Source: Clostridia bacterium (GTDB lineage Bacteria > Bacillota > Clostridia > Oscillospirales > CAG-272). From it: a stretch of DNA of 55,826 bases. The stretch lies in contig JAFVTS010000036.1 in the NCBI GenBank assembly GCA_017503105.1, positions 1-55,826 of the forward strand. Direction: 5' to 3'. The translations under genes and the position numbers were made by a program. Below, piece by piece: positions 31,992 through 41,886 of this stretch (positions are counted from its first letter, which is position 1; each line of letters begins with the position of its first letter). Below the pieces are notes generated by a model. The model saw nothing but the letters and a program-made list of their open reading frames with translations. It did no database searches and had not been told where the DNA came from.

Positions 31992-34900
31992 TTAATCGTC
32001 AAGACTGAGTCTTGCGAGCTTCTCGTGCCATTCGTCCCTCGTTATAAGGACGTCTCTTGCCTTTGAGCCGTTGATCTCGCTGACGATTCCCATATCTTCC
32101 ATAGTGTCAACGTATTTCGCGGCTTTACCGTAGCCTATCGAAAGCTTTCTTTGCAGAAGGGAAGTGGATATTTTACCCGTCGTAACGGCGACGTTGACGG
32201 CGTCAAGGAATTTCTGGTCGTTGAGGAAGCCTACGCTGTCCTCTCCGTCGGAATCTCCGTCATCCGAGTCGTCGGAGCTCTTTTTGTTGCACTTCTGAGC
32301 GTTTCTGGTGATCTCCTCCATAACGTCGCTGTCGTAATTCTCCTCGCCGCCCTGGCTCTTGAGAAATTCCATTATCTCCTCGACCTCTCCGTCGGAGACG
32401 AACGCGCCCTGTACTCTTGCGGGCTTGGGCTTTCCTGCAGGGTAGAAGAGCATATCGCCCTTATCAAGTAGGTCCTCCGCGCCCTTTTGGTCAAGCACCG
32501 TTCTTGAGTCGGTGTTTGACATTACCTTACAGGATATTCTTGAAGGGATATTAGCTTTTATAACGCCCGTGATAACGTCAACGGACGGACGCTGAGTACC
32601 TATTATCAGGTGGATGCCCGCAGCTCGCGCCTTTTGCGCGATGCTCATTATAAGACCCTCGACGGGGTCGCGCACCTGAAGCATAAGGTCGTTGAGCTCG
32701 TCTATTACGACGATGATCTTTGACATAGGCTCGCCGAGGGTGGGATCCTTCGCGACCTTGTCGTTGTACATCTCAATGTTGCGCACGCGCATTTTCTCTA
32801 TCATCTCGTAACGCTTTTCCATTTGCTCGACAGCCCACATAAGAGCGCCTGCGGCTTGCTTCGGGTCGGTAACTACGGGGATGAGAAGATGAGGTATTCC
32901 GTTGTACATCGTGAATTCGACCTTCTTCGGGTCGATCATAATGAACTTGACCTCGTCGGGACGTGCCTTGTAGAGCATACTTATCATTATGGAGTTGATG
33001 CATACCGATTTACCCATACCGGTAGCACCCGCGATAAGAACGTGAGGCATTTTCGCAATGTCACCGAAGACGGGACAGCCCGAAACGTCCTTGCCTATGC
33101 AAACCGTGGTTTTCGATTTTGCGTTTATGAAGTCCTCGGTTTCAAGCAAAGCGCGAAGCCTTACCGTTGAGGGGTTTCTGTTGGGGATCTCAAGACCGAT
33201 GGCGCTCTTGCCGGGAATGGGCGCCTCCATTCTTATACCCTCGGCAGCAAGGTTAAGGGCAAGGTCGTTTTGCAGCTGCATAATCGAGCTCGTTTTAATT
33301 CCCATAGAAGGAACTATCTCGTACCGCGTGATTCTCGGACCTCTGTCCACGCCCTTGATAGACGCGGGAGCCTTGAAGGATTTCAGCGTTTCTATTATAG
33401 TATTTGCGTTATCCTCTATCTCCGCTTGGATATCTCCGCTCGCGTCGTCGTCTTCGGGTGCGAGAATATCTATCGGAGGGAATTTATAATTTGAATAGTC
33501 GGGCTTTTTCGGCTTCGGAGGCTCTTCTTCCACCGTCGGTTCCTCTATGTATATCTGACGTCCGTGAGGCTCTTCCACGTCAAACGGAGGCTCGTCCTCG
33601 CCGTCTTCGCTTGAATACGATTCGTCTTCCGACTCGGAGCTTTCGCCGTTCGGCATCTCCTCTTCCGATGAGTCAAGCGCTGCGGGGGCATCGACGTAAA
33701 TCTCTTCGGAGTCAACGTATGAATCTGTGTGATCTTGCTCGTCGGATGCGGTGAGCTCCGCCGTTTCAAGCTCGTCCTCGTTTTCGGAGGAATCAAAGGT
33801 GATCTCTTCAAAATCCGAGCCCTGAAGAACTTCGGGCGCGTGCTCAAAAACAAGACCGTCCTCGTCTTCCGTCTCTTCCTCGTCTAAAATCGGGAACATA
33901 TTTCTGTATTCGCTGATCTTAGGGTTCTGCTCTTCGAGAGGGATCTCTTGCGGCTCTTCATCGGCAGAGTCGTCTTCCGCGCCTTCGAGAAGCTCCTCCT
34001 CGCTCGGTGCGGGCTCGTCTTCTTCGGCGTCTTCTGACTCCGAGGCGCTTTGCTCCTCCGTGAGAGTGGGACTTGCGTCGCCGTAAGCGTCCTCCTGAGC
34101 GGTGTCTTCGACAGCGGCGGAGATGATGGGTGCGTTGGCAGATTCCATAGAAACGGATTCTTGCACTTCGGGTTCTTCTTTTGCCGTGATCGGGCCGGCG
34201 TCGGTGACGTACGGCGCGTCTTGCTCACGTTCGTCCTGAAGTGCGGCCGTGTCGTCAAAGGCGTCGTGTGCCTCTGTTGACTGCTCGGCGTCAGAGGCGC
34301 CGACGTTTTCAAACGAAAATCCGATCTCCGCGCTTTCAACGGAAGCGGAGCTTTCTTCTACCACTACGGGCGGAATGTTTTCTTCAAAGTGCGGCGTTTC
34401 CTCTTCAAAATCAAATTCCGCAGCGGTGCTTTCTTCGGATTCCGAAATCGCCTCTTGCGCGGGAGCCGTGAACTCCTCCGAAGCTGCGGGCGCTGCCTCT
34501 TGTGCGGGAGCTGCGAATTCCTCCGAAGCCGCGGGAGCTACCTCTTGCGCGGGAGCTGCGAATTCCTCCGAAACTGCGGGCACTGCCTCTTGTACGGGAG
34601 CCGTGAACTCCTCCGAAACTGCGGGAGTTACCTCTTGTACGGGAGCCGTGAAAGAATACTCGACGGCACTCGCACTTGCGTAAACGGAAGAGGAGGGAGC
34701 TTCTGCTTTTTCTGCTTCGGGTCTCTTTTCTTCAAAATTAAATTCTGCGATAAAATCGTCATTCTTTCGTGTGTCGGCACGCTCTGCTTCCCGTGAAACG
34801 GGTGCGGCAGGTGACGTGTATGCGGGACGCTCTTCCTCTGCTACTTCTTGCGTGCGAGCGAAAGCGTAGCTCTCGGTTTTTTGAGGCTCGGAATCCATCT

Positions 34901-36200
34901 TTACGGGAGTAGGTTCGACCTCGGGAGCGGTGCTTCCCGACTGAGCTTCCTTTTTTGCGTAAGAATCAAGCAACGAGCGTTTTTTCATATCAAACTCCGC
35001 TTGCTTGCGTGCGCGCTCTACGTCCTCGTGCGTTATCGCGGAGATGTCGTCGCTTGACGTGGGATAAACTTTTTTCGGAGCGGCGTTCGTGCGTGAACGG
35101 CTCGACTGCTTTGCCGCAAGCTTTTCGCTCGCGTAAACGTTGAACGGGTCGAAGTCCTTCGTAAAAACGCTGTCTGCGCTGTCGTCGCGCAAGGGCGGTT
35201 GGTTAACGGGCTCGTCGTAAATCACGTTTTCTTCACCGAGCGAGTCGTCGGTGTTTACCGATTCGTCAAGCTCAACGTCAACGCGGAACATTTTGCGTTT
35301 TCTCGGCTTTTCTTCCTCTTGGGGCGTGAAGCTGTGGATCTCTTCTTCAACGATGCGCACGTTGTGCAAAGCGCTTCTTTCCTCGTCGTCTTCGCTAACC
35401 GAGCTTTTTAAACGAACCTTGTCGTGGAGCATAGGAGCTTCGTCCGCGGTGTCCGTTTCTCTCGTTTCTTTTATTCCGAGCTCGGAGATCTCGAAGTCCT
35501 GCATTCCGTTGTCCACCATAAAGAACTCGTCATCCGCAAGCTCGCGGCTCTTATCGACGGACAGGCGTCTTTCGTTTTCCGTTTTTATATTGGTGACCTT
35601 ATAGAAGAGCTTTTTTACGCCTCTTTCGATAAACGCGCCAACGCTCGCAAACATCGTGATCACGGAGCGCCCGACGTTACCCACGATACCCTCGGAATCG
35701 CTGAAGAAGCAAGCAAGGTCGATTATGAGAAAAATGCCTGATAATATGATAAGACCTACGGCGCTTATTACCTTTATCAATCCGTATGCAAGAATGCTGC
35801 CGATGACGCCGCCGCCCGTCGCCGCCATTCCCATCGCGTAATAGCTTTCGGGGGTGAATGCGGGCTTTATATCTAAAGACAAATGGAAAACGGCGTATGA
35901 GATCATCGAAACGCATACGACGGCGACGAGAGAAAAGACCGCTCTCGCTCCTACGCGTTTTTTAGCCACGTCGCCCGAGAAGAATATTCCGTGCAGTATA
36001 AGTAGCGGCGGAATAGCGTAGGCACCGTTCGAGAAGAGCCCGAACAGGACTCCCGAGACGGCGCTGCCGATAGCTCCCGACTGTGCCGTAATAAAACAAA
36101 ACGCGACGAACGCGCCAAGCGCGCAAAGCACGACGGGGATCGCCTTTCTTATACCCGACAGGGGCGAGGTGTTGTTATGATTGTCGTTATTGTAACTCAT
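31992..36200 (-). CDS. ftsK: DNA translocase FtsK/SpoIIIE with a very long repeat-bearing linker
   Basis: 1402 residues, much longer than B. subtilis SpoIIIE (about 790). Four to five N-terminal membrane helices (about 15-200) anchor it at the septum. Residues about 210-900 are an acidic, disordered linker including five 15-residue repeats of the EEFTAPVQEAVPAVS type. Then the alpha/beta motor: Walker A GATGMGKS at 1058-1065 and Walker B VVIDELND near 1164-1171, and a C-terminal winged-helix gamma domain (about 1325-1402; LLQRKLSIGYGKAAKYVDTME) that reads KOPS/SRS-like sequences. It pumps chromosomal DNA across the division or sporulation septum. GGAGTG site before the ATG; promoter 36231-36259. 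Confidence 0.92.
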   Translation of the reverse strand: MSYNNDNHNNTSPLSGIRKAIPVVLCALGAFVAFCFITAQSGAIGSAVSGVLFGLFSNGAYAIPPLLILHGIFFSGDVAKKRVGARAVFSLVAVVCVSMISYAVFHLSLDIKPAFTPESYYAMGMAATGGGVIGSILAYGLIKVISAVGLIILSGIFLIIDLACFFSDSEGIVGNVGRSVITMFASVGAFIERGVKKLFYKVTNIKTENERRLSVDKSRELADDEFFMVDNGMQDFEISELGIKETRETDTADEAPMLHDKVRLKSSVSEDDEERSALHNVRIVEEEIHSFTPQEEEKPRKRKMFRVDVELDESVNTDDSLGEENVIYDEPVNQPPLRDDSADSVFTKDFDPFNVYASEKLAAKQSSRSRTNAAPKKVYPTSSDDISAITHEDVERARKQAEFDMKKRSLLDSYAKKEAQSGSTAPEVEPTPVKMDSEPQKTESYAFARTQEVAEEERPAYTSPAAPVSREAERADTRKNDDFIAEFNFEEKRPEAEKAEAPSSSVYASASAVEYSFTAPVQEVTPAVSEEFTAPVQEAVPAVSEEFAAPAQEVAPAASEEFAAPAQEAAPAASEEFTAPAQEAISESEESTAAEFDFEEETPHFEENIPPVVVEESSASVESAEIGFSFENVGASDAEQSTEAHDAFDDTAALQDEREQDAPYVTDAGPITAKEEPEVQESVSMESANAPIISAAVEDTAQEDAYGDASPTLTEEQSASESEDAEEDEPAPSEEELLEGAEDDSADEEPQEIPLEEQNPKISEYRNMFPILDEEETEDEDGLVFEHAPEVLQGSDFEEITFDSSENEDELETAELTASDEQDHTDSYVDSEEIYVDAPAALDSSEEEMPNGESSESEDESYSSEDGEDEPPFDVEEPHGRQIYIEEPTVEEEPPKPKKPDYSNYKFPPIDILAPEDDDASGDIQAEIEDNANTIIETLKSFKAPASIKGVDRGPRITRYEIVPSMGIKTSSIMQLQNDLALNLAAEGIRMEAPIPGKSAIGLEIPNRNPSTVRLRALLETEDFINAKSKTTVCIGKDVSGCPVFGDIAKMPHVLIAGATGMGKSVCINSIMISMLYKARPDEVKFIMIDPKKVEFTMYNGIPHLLIPVVTDPKQAAGALMWAVEQMEKRYEMIEKMRVRNIEMYNDKVAKDPTLGEPMSKIIVVIDELNDLMLQVRDPVEGLIMSIAQKARAAGIHLIIGTQRPSVDVITGVIKANIPSRISCKVMSNTDSRTVLDQKGAEDLLDKGDMLFYPAGKPKPARVQGAFVSDGEVEEIMEFLKSQGGEENYDSDVMEEITRNAQKCNKKSSDDSDDGDSDGEDSVGFLNDQKFLDAVNVAVTTGKISTSLLQRKLSIGYGKAAKYVDTMEDMGIVSEINGSKARDVLITRDEWHEKLARLSLDD
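34451..34655 (-). repeat. 45-bp tandem repeat inside ftsK
   Basis: The word CCTCTTG recurs at 34451, 34496, 34541, 34586 and 34631, exactly 45 bp apart. Each unit encodes 15 residues (EEFxAPxQExxPAxS) of the ftsK linker. The high DNA-level identity between units points to recent in-frame slippage or recombination. Confidence 0.9.
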
Positions 36201-36230
36201 CTTTTCACTCCAAAAAAGCTTTATAATTAT

Positions 36231-36259
36231 ATCATATCAAATTTTTGAATAAAAAGCAA
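36231..36259 (-). promoter_or_regulatory. Promoter of ftsK
   Basis: Minus strand TTGCTT (36254-36259), 17-base spacer, TATGAT (36231-36236); 31 bases upstream of the start codon. Confidence 0.55.
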
Positions 36260-36349
36260 GCCTTTCGGCGAAAAAACTTATTCTTATCAGTTATAAAAAT
36301 AAAATTATAATTCTCTCGCGCGAAAATTAAAATATTTTGGTCATCGCTG

Positions 36350-36378
36350 TTGACAAAACGGAATGTTTTTGATATAAT
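36350..36378 (+). promoter_or_regulatory. Consensus promoter of the cysS-obg operon
   Basis: Perfect TTGACA (36350-36355), 17 bases, perfect TATAAT (36373-36378). The leader to cysS is about 60 bases; I see no T-box specifier or antiterminator in it. Confidence 0.85.
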
Positions 36379-36445
36379 AAAATGTAATTCAGTAAAAACT
36401 TGCGGCACTGTGACTGCCGTGCTTTGCGAGCGGAAAGGATCGGCA

Positions 36446-37876
36446 ATGCGTATTTATAATTCACTTTCAAGAACTCAGGAGGAATTCCTTCCGATAGAAG
36501 AGGGCAAGGTGTCGATGTACACCTGCGGCCCTACCGTTTATCACTTTGCGCACATAGGAAACTTGCGCACTTATACGATGGAGGACGTGCTTGAGAAATA
36601 CCTTCGCTACGTCGGATACGACGTAAAGAGAGTAATGAATATCACCGACGTCGGACATCTCAGCAGTGACGGCGACACGGGCGAGGATAAGATGCTCAAG
36701 GGCGCAAAGCGTGAAAAGAAGACGGTGATGCAGATCGCCGAATTTTATACGCAGGCGTTCTTTAACGACTGTAAAAAGCTTAATATCAAAATGCCCGACG
36801 TGATAGAGCCGGCGACCAACTGCATTCCCGAATTTATCAGAATGGTCGAGCAGCTCCTTGAAAAGGGATACGCCTACGAGGCGGGTGGAAACGTTTATTT
36901 CGACATCTCGAAAATCGAGAAGTATTACGTCTTCGGCGATTTTACGGAGGATGACCTTGAGGTCGGCGTCCGCGACAGCGTCGAAGAAGACGGAAACAAG
37001 CGCAATAAAGCGGATTTCGTTCTCTGGTTTACGAAATCCAAGTTCGAGGACCAGGAGCTCAAATGGGATTCTCCTTGGGGCGTCGGATATCCCGGGTGGC
37101 ACATAGAGTGCTCTTGCATAGCGAGAAAGCATCTCGGCGAATATCTTGACATTCACTGCGGCGGCATAGATAACGCCTTCCCGCACCATACTAACGAAAT
37201 AGCACAGAGCGAATCCACCTTCGGACACAAGTGGTGCAACTATTGGTTCCACGTTCATCACCTTAATACGAATTCGGGAAAGATGTCGAAGTCGAAGGGC
37301 GAGTTCCTTACCGTTTCTCTTCTTGAAGAGCGCGGGTACGATCCGCTCGTATATCGCTACTTCTGTATGCAATCGCATTACAGACGCAATCTCGTTTTTT
37401 CCTGGGAAAATCTTGACAACGCTAAGAACGCGTACGAAAAGCTCGTGGCAAAGGTCGCGGCGCTGAAGCCCGAGGGGGGCGTAGACTCTGAAAAGTTCGA
37501 GCTTGGGAAAAAGAAGTTCACCGATGCTCTTGACAACGACCTTAATACCTCCCTTGCGGTTACCGCGCTTTACGACGTGTTCAAGCTTGATACCAACGAC
37601 AGGACGAAGCTTGCGCTTATCGAAAGCTTTGAAGAGGTCCTTTCTCTCGGACTTCTCGCGGCGGCGGAAAAATACAGCGCCGATAAGAAGAGCGAGACAG
37701 CATCCGACGTCTCGCCCGAGCTTTTGGCGTACATTGAGGAAAAGATAGAGGCAAGACGCGCGGCAAAGGCGGCTAAGGATTACGCGGCGGCTGACGCCAT
37801 AAGAGTCGAGCTTTCCGAGCGCGGAATTACTCTTATTGACACCAGAGAGGGAACGAAGTTTAAAATAGAAGCTTAA
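36446..37876 (+). CDS. cysS: Cysteinyl-tRNA synthetase
   Basis: 476 residues from ATG 36446; the in-frame codons upstream fall on the promoter and leader. Class I synthetase: zinc ligand Cys in MYTCGPTVY, HIGH variant HIGN, the Cys/His zinc residues in CSCIARKHLG...HCGG and FPHHTNEIAQ, and KMSKSKG. It charges tRNA-Cys in the cytoplasm. It heads a seven-gene same-strand series reaching the nitroreductase at 43740 with gaps no larger than about 35 bases, so it probably shares one transcript with der and obg. Confidence 0.95.
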   Translation: MRIYNSLSRTQEEFLPIEEGKVSMYTCGPTVYHFAHIGNLRTYTMEDVLEKYLRYVGYDVKRVMNITDVGHLSSDGDTGEDKMLKGAKREKKTVMQIAEFYTQAFFNDCKKLNIKMPDVIEPATNCIPEFIRMVEQLLEKGYAYEAGGNVYFDISKIEKYYVFGDFTEDDLEVGVRDSVEEDGNKRNKADFVLWFTKSKFEDQELKWDSPWGVGYPGWHIECSCIARKHLGEYLDIHCGGIDNAFPHHTNEIAQSESTFGHKWCNYWFHVHHLNTNSGKMSKSKGEFLTVSLLEERGYDPLVYRYFCMQSHYRRNLVFSWENLDNAKNAYEKLVAKVAALKPEGGVDSEKFELGKKKFTDALDNDLNTSLAVTALYDVFKLDTNDRTKLALIESFEEVLSLGLLAAAEKYSADKKSETASDVSPELLAYIEEKIEARRAAKAAKDYAAADAIRVELSERGITLIDTREGTKFKIEA

Positions 37877-37889
37877 AGGAGTGATCTTC

Positions 37890-38642
37890 TTGTACGATAA
37901 TGCCGAGGCAACCGTCATTTTTATGAAAGGCGAATACGAGCGGGCGGCTCATATGTTTTACGAGGGCGCGCGCGACGGAGATATAGACGCGGCTTTCAAC
38001 TACGGATATTGCCTTTTGCACGGCATAGGCGTGCAAAGAGATCCGAAGGAGGCAAAATCGTATTTCGTTCTTTCTTCTCTTCTTGAGGGCGGAGAGGCGG
38101 CTTACAATCTTGCCGTTATGTACATAGAGGGGACGGGGGTCTCCAAAAATTTCACGCGGGCTATTGATTATATGAAAAGCTCCGCGATGCTCGGCTGCGT
38201 CGAGGCGCAGCTTTATCTCGGAATGGTCTATACCCTCGGCGCCGTGATAGATCCCGATATAACGTCGATATCGTTGATTCCTTTTCACACCCCGGAATAC
38301 CGAAGCGATATTCCGCTTCTTGAAGGCGAGGTGTCATCCGAGAGGCAGGCGGCAGAAGAGGACGAGCGCCTGTCGGTAGTAAAGCAGGACCCGCGTGCCG
38401 CGTTTGAATATTTCCGCGCTGCGGCGCGAAACGACCCAACGTATACCGCAGATCTTGTTGCAAAAGGAAAGTATATGTACGCGAAGTGCTACGCCGACGG
38501 CTTCGGTGTGGAGTTCGACAGGGATAAGAGCGTGAGACTTATGCTAATAGCGGGGAAGAGCGGCTCCAAAGAGGCTATCGGCTTCTTAGCTGAGCGAGGC
38601 GTGCCGCAGGCGGCGCTTCTCGAAGCCTTTAAAGGAAAATAA
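37890..38642 (+). CDS. Sel1-like repeat (TPR-type) protein
   Basis: 250 residues. The likely start is TTG at 37890, 6 bases after AAAGGAGTG; the GTG of that site is too close to serve. At least four Sel1-like repeats of about 36 residues (AAFNYGYCLLHGIGVQRDPKEAKSYF; AAYNLAVMYIEGTGVSKNFTRAIDYM; AQLYLGMVYTLGA; YAKCYADGFGVEFDRDKSVRLM) form an alpha-solenoid for protein-protein contacts. No signal peptide. Partner unknown. It lies 13 bases after cysS. Confidence 0.82.
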   Translation: MYDNAEATVIFMKGEYERAAHMFYEGARDGDIDAAFNYGYCLLHGIGVQRDPKEAKSYFVLSSLLEGGEAAYNLAVMYIEGTGVSKNFTRAIDYMKSSAMLGCVEAQLYLGMVYTLGAVIDPDITSISLIPFHTPEYRSDIPLLEGEVSSERQAAEEDERLSVVKQDPRAAFEYFRAAARNDPTYTADLVAKGKYMYAKCYADGFGVEFDRDKSVRLMLIAGKSGSKEAIGFLAERGVPQAALLEAFKGK

Positions 38643-38666
38643 TTTTTGAAAACGGAGGTGCGGCGT

Positions 38667-39218
38667 ATGATCGAAAGAATAAAAAAACGCGTAAGCATTA
38701 TCGGCGTGCCGCGCACTACGGCTTTGGCGCTGATCGGCTTGTCGATTTTGCTGACGCTTGGATTTATATTTTCGAATTCCGTAAAGTCGCAAGCGAGCTC
38801 CGCGGCGCAAAGCTCGTCGTTTCAAGCCGTTATTGAAGAGATAATTCCGAAGGACACGGATTTTGGAGCTTTCGTTTTCCAAAATTTAAGGAAGATCGCG
38901 CATTTCACCGAATACGGTCTTCTCGGCATAGAAGCCGTGGCTTTTACCGTGGTTTTAACGCGCCGGCGCGCCTTGATGTATAAAAGGCTGGGGCTTTCCC
39001 TGATATTCGCTTTGTTAACGGCGTTTATCGATGAAACTATACAGATCTTTTCAAAAAGAGGTCCGTCGGTTTCCGATATGTGGATCGATATCGGCGGCTT
39101 CTTTACATACGCGGCTTTGGCGTATGCTATATTTGAAATAGCGATTTTGATAAAAAACGCCGTGCTTAAGCTGAGAAGCCGTCGGCACGGAAAGCGAGAT
39201 GAAAAATGGTCAGAATAA
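38667..39218 (+). CDS. VanZ-family membrane protein
   Basis: 183 residues from ATG 38667 with GGAGGTG upstream. Four membrane segments (about 20-40, 72-95, 105-125, 140-160) and the VanZ signature: IAHFTEYGLLG after the second segment and FIDETIQIFSKRGPSVSDMWIDIGG near 125-150. VanZ itself lowers teicoplanin susceptibility by an unknown route; most chromosomal relatives are of unknown function. Its last 13 bases overlap the next gene. Confidence 0.88.
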   Translation: MIERIKKRVSIIGVPRTTALALIGLSILLTLGFIFSNSVKSQASSAAQSSSFQAVIEEIIPKDTDFGAFVFQNLRKIAHFTEYGLLGIEAVAFTVVLTRRRALMYKRLGLSLIFALLTAFIDETIQIFSKRGPSVSDMWIDIGGFFTYAALAYAIFEIAILIKNAVLKLRSRRHGKRDEKWSE

Positions 39219-40513
39219 CCGAAGTTCAAAAGCACACTCGCGCTGACAAAAAAGGTATCAGGGCGGGGGACGTACTTATAAGCATAAACGGTAACGAGAT
39301 AACGGACGTGCTCGATTATCGCTTCTATCTTGCCGAGTCGGTGGTCGTTATAGAATACGAGCGCCTCGGTGAACGAAAGACGGTAAAAATAGAAAAAGGC
39401 GAATACGACGATATAGGTCTTGAATTCGAAACGCCCCTGATGGACGCGAAGCATTCTTGCAAAAACGGATGTATATTTTGCTTTATAGACCAGAACCCCG
39501 AGGGGCTCAGAGAATCTTTGTATTTCAAGGACGACGATTCGAGGCTCTCCTTTTTACACGGAAATTACATAACGCTGACTAATATGACGGATAAGGACGT
39601 GGAGCGTATAATTAAAATGCGCTTCTCGCCGATAAATATATCGGTCCACACGACCAACCCCGAGCTCAGAGTCAAAATGATGAAGAATAAACGTTCGGGC
39701 GAGGTCCTTCGATACCTTGACGATTTCAAGAACGCAGGTCTTTCTATGTGTGGGCAGATCGTACTCTGCCGCGAAATAAATGACGGAAACGAGCTTTTGC
39801 GCTCGATGGAGGACCTGTCAAAGCTCTTTCCGAATATGGGAAGCGTTTCGGTCGTTCCGGCGGGACTTACGAAATTCCGCGACGGGCTTTTCCCGCTTTC
39901 CGATTTTTCGAAGGAAGAGGCAGGCGCGGTAATTGATGCCGTTGACGCCTTTGCCGAAAAAATGCTCGCGGAGCACGGCTCGCGTATATTCTTTGCCGCA
40001 GACGAGTTTTATCTCAAAGCGGAGCGTCCTTTGCCGAATGAGGAATATTACGAGGAATATCCGCAGATAGAGAACGGCGTCGGAATGCTTCGCTCCTTCG
40101 AGGATGAAGCGGCGTTTGCCCTTGAAGATCTGTCTTCCGAGCTCAAAAGCTCCGTCGCAAGGACGGTTTCCGTTGCGACGGGAGTTGCTTCGTATCCTAC
40201 GATACTTAAAATTGCCGAGGGAATAATGAAAATATGCCCCGATTTGACAATAAAAGTTTACAAAATTACAAATAATTTCTTCGGTGAGTCGATAACCGTT
40301 TCGGGACTTCTTACGGGCAAGGATATGCGTGAGCAACTCTCGGACTTGCCTCTCGGCGATACTCTTTATATTCCGAAGAATTCTTTAAGACACGGCGAGG
40401 ACGTTTTTCTTTGCGGAATGACGGTGGACGAGCTTTCCGAAGCCTTGGGAACGCGCGTCGAGCCGATAAGCGAGGACGGATATGAGTTCGTAAGCTCGCT
40501 TGCACAAAATTAA
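39206..40513 (+). CDS. DUF512 protein: PDZ domain plus radical-SAM-like Fe-S domain
   Basis: 435 residues. A PDZ-like domain (1-65; ITEVQKHTRADKKGIRAGDVLISING) precedes a CxxxCxxC cluster (CKNGCIFC, near 87-94; FIDQNPEG follows) as in radical-SAM-like DUF512 proteins, with a C-terminal DUF512 domain. The family is conserved beside der in Firmicutes and the same order is seen here. Biological role unknown; perhaps ribosome or iron-sulfur biogenesis (inference from neighbourhood). Translationally coupled to vanZ. Confidence 0.88.
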   Translation: MVRITEVQKHTRADKKGIRAGDVLISINGNEITDVLDYRFYLAESVVVIEYERLGERKTVKIEKGEYDDIGLEFETPLMDAKHSCKNGCIFCFIDQNPEGLRESLYFKDDDSRLSFLHGNYITLTNMTDKDVERIIKMRFSPINISVHTTNPELRVKMMKNKRSGEVLRYLDDFKNAGLSMCGQIVLCREINDGNELLRSMEDLSKLFPNMGSVSVVPAGLTKFRDGLFPLSDFSKEEAGAVIDAVDAFAEKMLAEHGSRIFFAADEFYLKAERPLPNEEYYEEYPQIENGVGMLRSFEDEAAFALEDLSSELKSSVARTVSVATGVASYPTILKIAEGIMKICPDLTIKVYKITNNFFGESITVSGLLTGKDMREQLSDLPLGDTLYIPKNSLRHGEDVFLCGMTVDELSEALGTRVEPISEDGYEFVSSLAQN

Positions 40514-40538
40514 AATCACCAAGCGGAGGTGCTTTGAA

Positions 40539-41876
40539 ATGCCAAAACCGACAGTTGCCATCGTTGGCAGACCGAACGTGGGAAAGAGCACGTTGTTCAA
40601 TAAAATAATAGGCGAACGCCGTTCTATCGTCGAGGACACCCCCGGCGTTACCCGCGACAGAATATACGCGGAGGCTGAATGGTGCGGCAAGAAATTCTTG
40701 CTCATTGACACGGGCGGTATTGAGCCGAAGAGCGAGGACACCATTTTAAAACAGATGCGTAACCAGGCTGAGATAGCCATAGCCACGGCTAACGTTATAG
40801 TTTTTATGTGCGACGTCAGAGCGGGACTCGTTGCCGATGACCGCGACATCGCGATAATGCTTAAAAAGTCGGGAAAGCCGATAATTCCTATTATAAATAA
40901 GGTAGACAGAGTCGGCGAGCTCCCATATGAATTTTATGAGTTTTACGAGCTTGGCTTCGAGCGTGAGCCGATAGCCGTTTCATCTCTTCACGGAACGGGG
41001 TCGGGCGATCTTCTTGACGCCATCCTTGAGGAATGCGATTTTCCTGACGACACGGCGGACGACGAAGGGGTTATAAACGTTGCGGTCATAGGAAAACCGA
41101 ACGCGGGAAAATCATCGATCATCAACCGTATGTGCGCAGAGGAGCGCGTAATAGTTTCAGACGTAGCGGGCACGACGAGAGATGCCGTGGACACTCGCGT
41201 TGAAAACGAATACGGCGTTTATAATTTCATAGATACCGCGGGTATCAGACGTCAGGCAAAGGTCGAGGACAGGATAGAAAAGTTCAGCGTTATAAGAGCT
41301 AATATGGCGGTCGAGCGCGCTGACGTGTGCCTTCTTATGATAGATGCGGGCGACGGCGTTACGGAGCAGGATGAACGCATCGCGGGTCTTGCTCACGAAG
41401 CGGGTAAGGCTTGTATTATAGTTATAAATAAATGGGACAGCATAGATAAGGATAATTCCACGACGAACAGCTATAACAAGAAGGTGAGAACCGCGCTTTC
41501 TTATATGCCCTATGCGCCTATCATCTACGTTTCGGCTCTTACAGGGCAGAGAGTTATGGGCATTTACGAGCTTATCAACAAGGTCTACGAGCAGTCGCGT
41601 AAGCGCATAAGCACGGGAACTCTCAACGACCTTCTCAACGATGCAACGACGAGGGTGCAGCCCCCGTCCGACAAGGGCAGACGCTTGAAGATATATTATA
41701 TGACTCAGACGTCGGTCGCGCCCCCGACCTTCGTTATCTTCTGTAACTCCGAGGAGCTTTTCCATTTCTCGTACAGAAGATATATAGAAAACTGCCTGCG
41801 TGATGCGTTCGGATTTGAGGGAACTCCTATCAGGATCATAATAAGACAAAAGGGCGACGATTCTACGAGAGCATAA
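40539..41876 (+). CDS. der: Ribosome biogenesis GTPase Der (EngA)
   Basis: 445 residues from ATG 40539 after GGAGGTG. Two tandem GTPase domains, G1 motifs GRPNVGKS (near 10) and GKPNAGKS (near 185), with the matching DTPG-like DTGG/DTAG and NKVD/NKWD elements, and a C-terminal KH-like domain (about 355-440). Der is needed for maturation of the 50S ribosomal subunit. It lies 25 bases after DUF512 and 10 bases before obg. Confidence 0.95.
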   Translation: MPKPTVAIVGRPNVGKSTLFNKIIGERRSIVEDTPGVTRDRIYAEAEWCGKKFLLIDTGGIEPKSEDTILKQMRNQAEIAIATANVIVFMCDVRAGLVADDRDIAIMLKKSGKPIIPIINKVDRVGELPYEFYEFYELGFEREPIAVSSLHGTGSGDLLDAILEECDFPDDTADDEGVINVAVIGKPNAGKSSIINRMCAEERVIVSDVAGTTRDAVDTRVENEYGVYNFIDTAGIRRQAKVEDRIEKFSVIRANMAVERADVCLLMIDAGDGVTEQDERIAGLAHEAGKACIIVINKWDSIDKDNSTTNSYNKKVRTALSYMPYAPIIYVSALTGQRVMGIYELINKVYEQSRKRISTGTLNDLLNDATTRVQPPSDKGRRLKIYYMTQTSVAPPTFVIFCNSEELFHFSYRRYIENCLRDAFGFEGTPIRIIIRQKGDDSTRA

Positions 41877-41886
41877 GGAAAAAGGT

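Noticed and set aside
36379-36445. T-box riboswitch before cysS
   Set aside because: The leader is only about 60 bases and shows no T-box sequence, specifier loop or antiterminator.
36467-37918. 483-codon open frame antisense to cysS
   Set aside because: Entirely antisense to a textbook cysS gene, no ribosome-binding site and no recognisable domains; an artefact of codon bias (few stops on the opposite strand).
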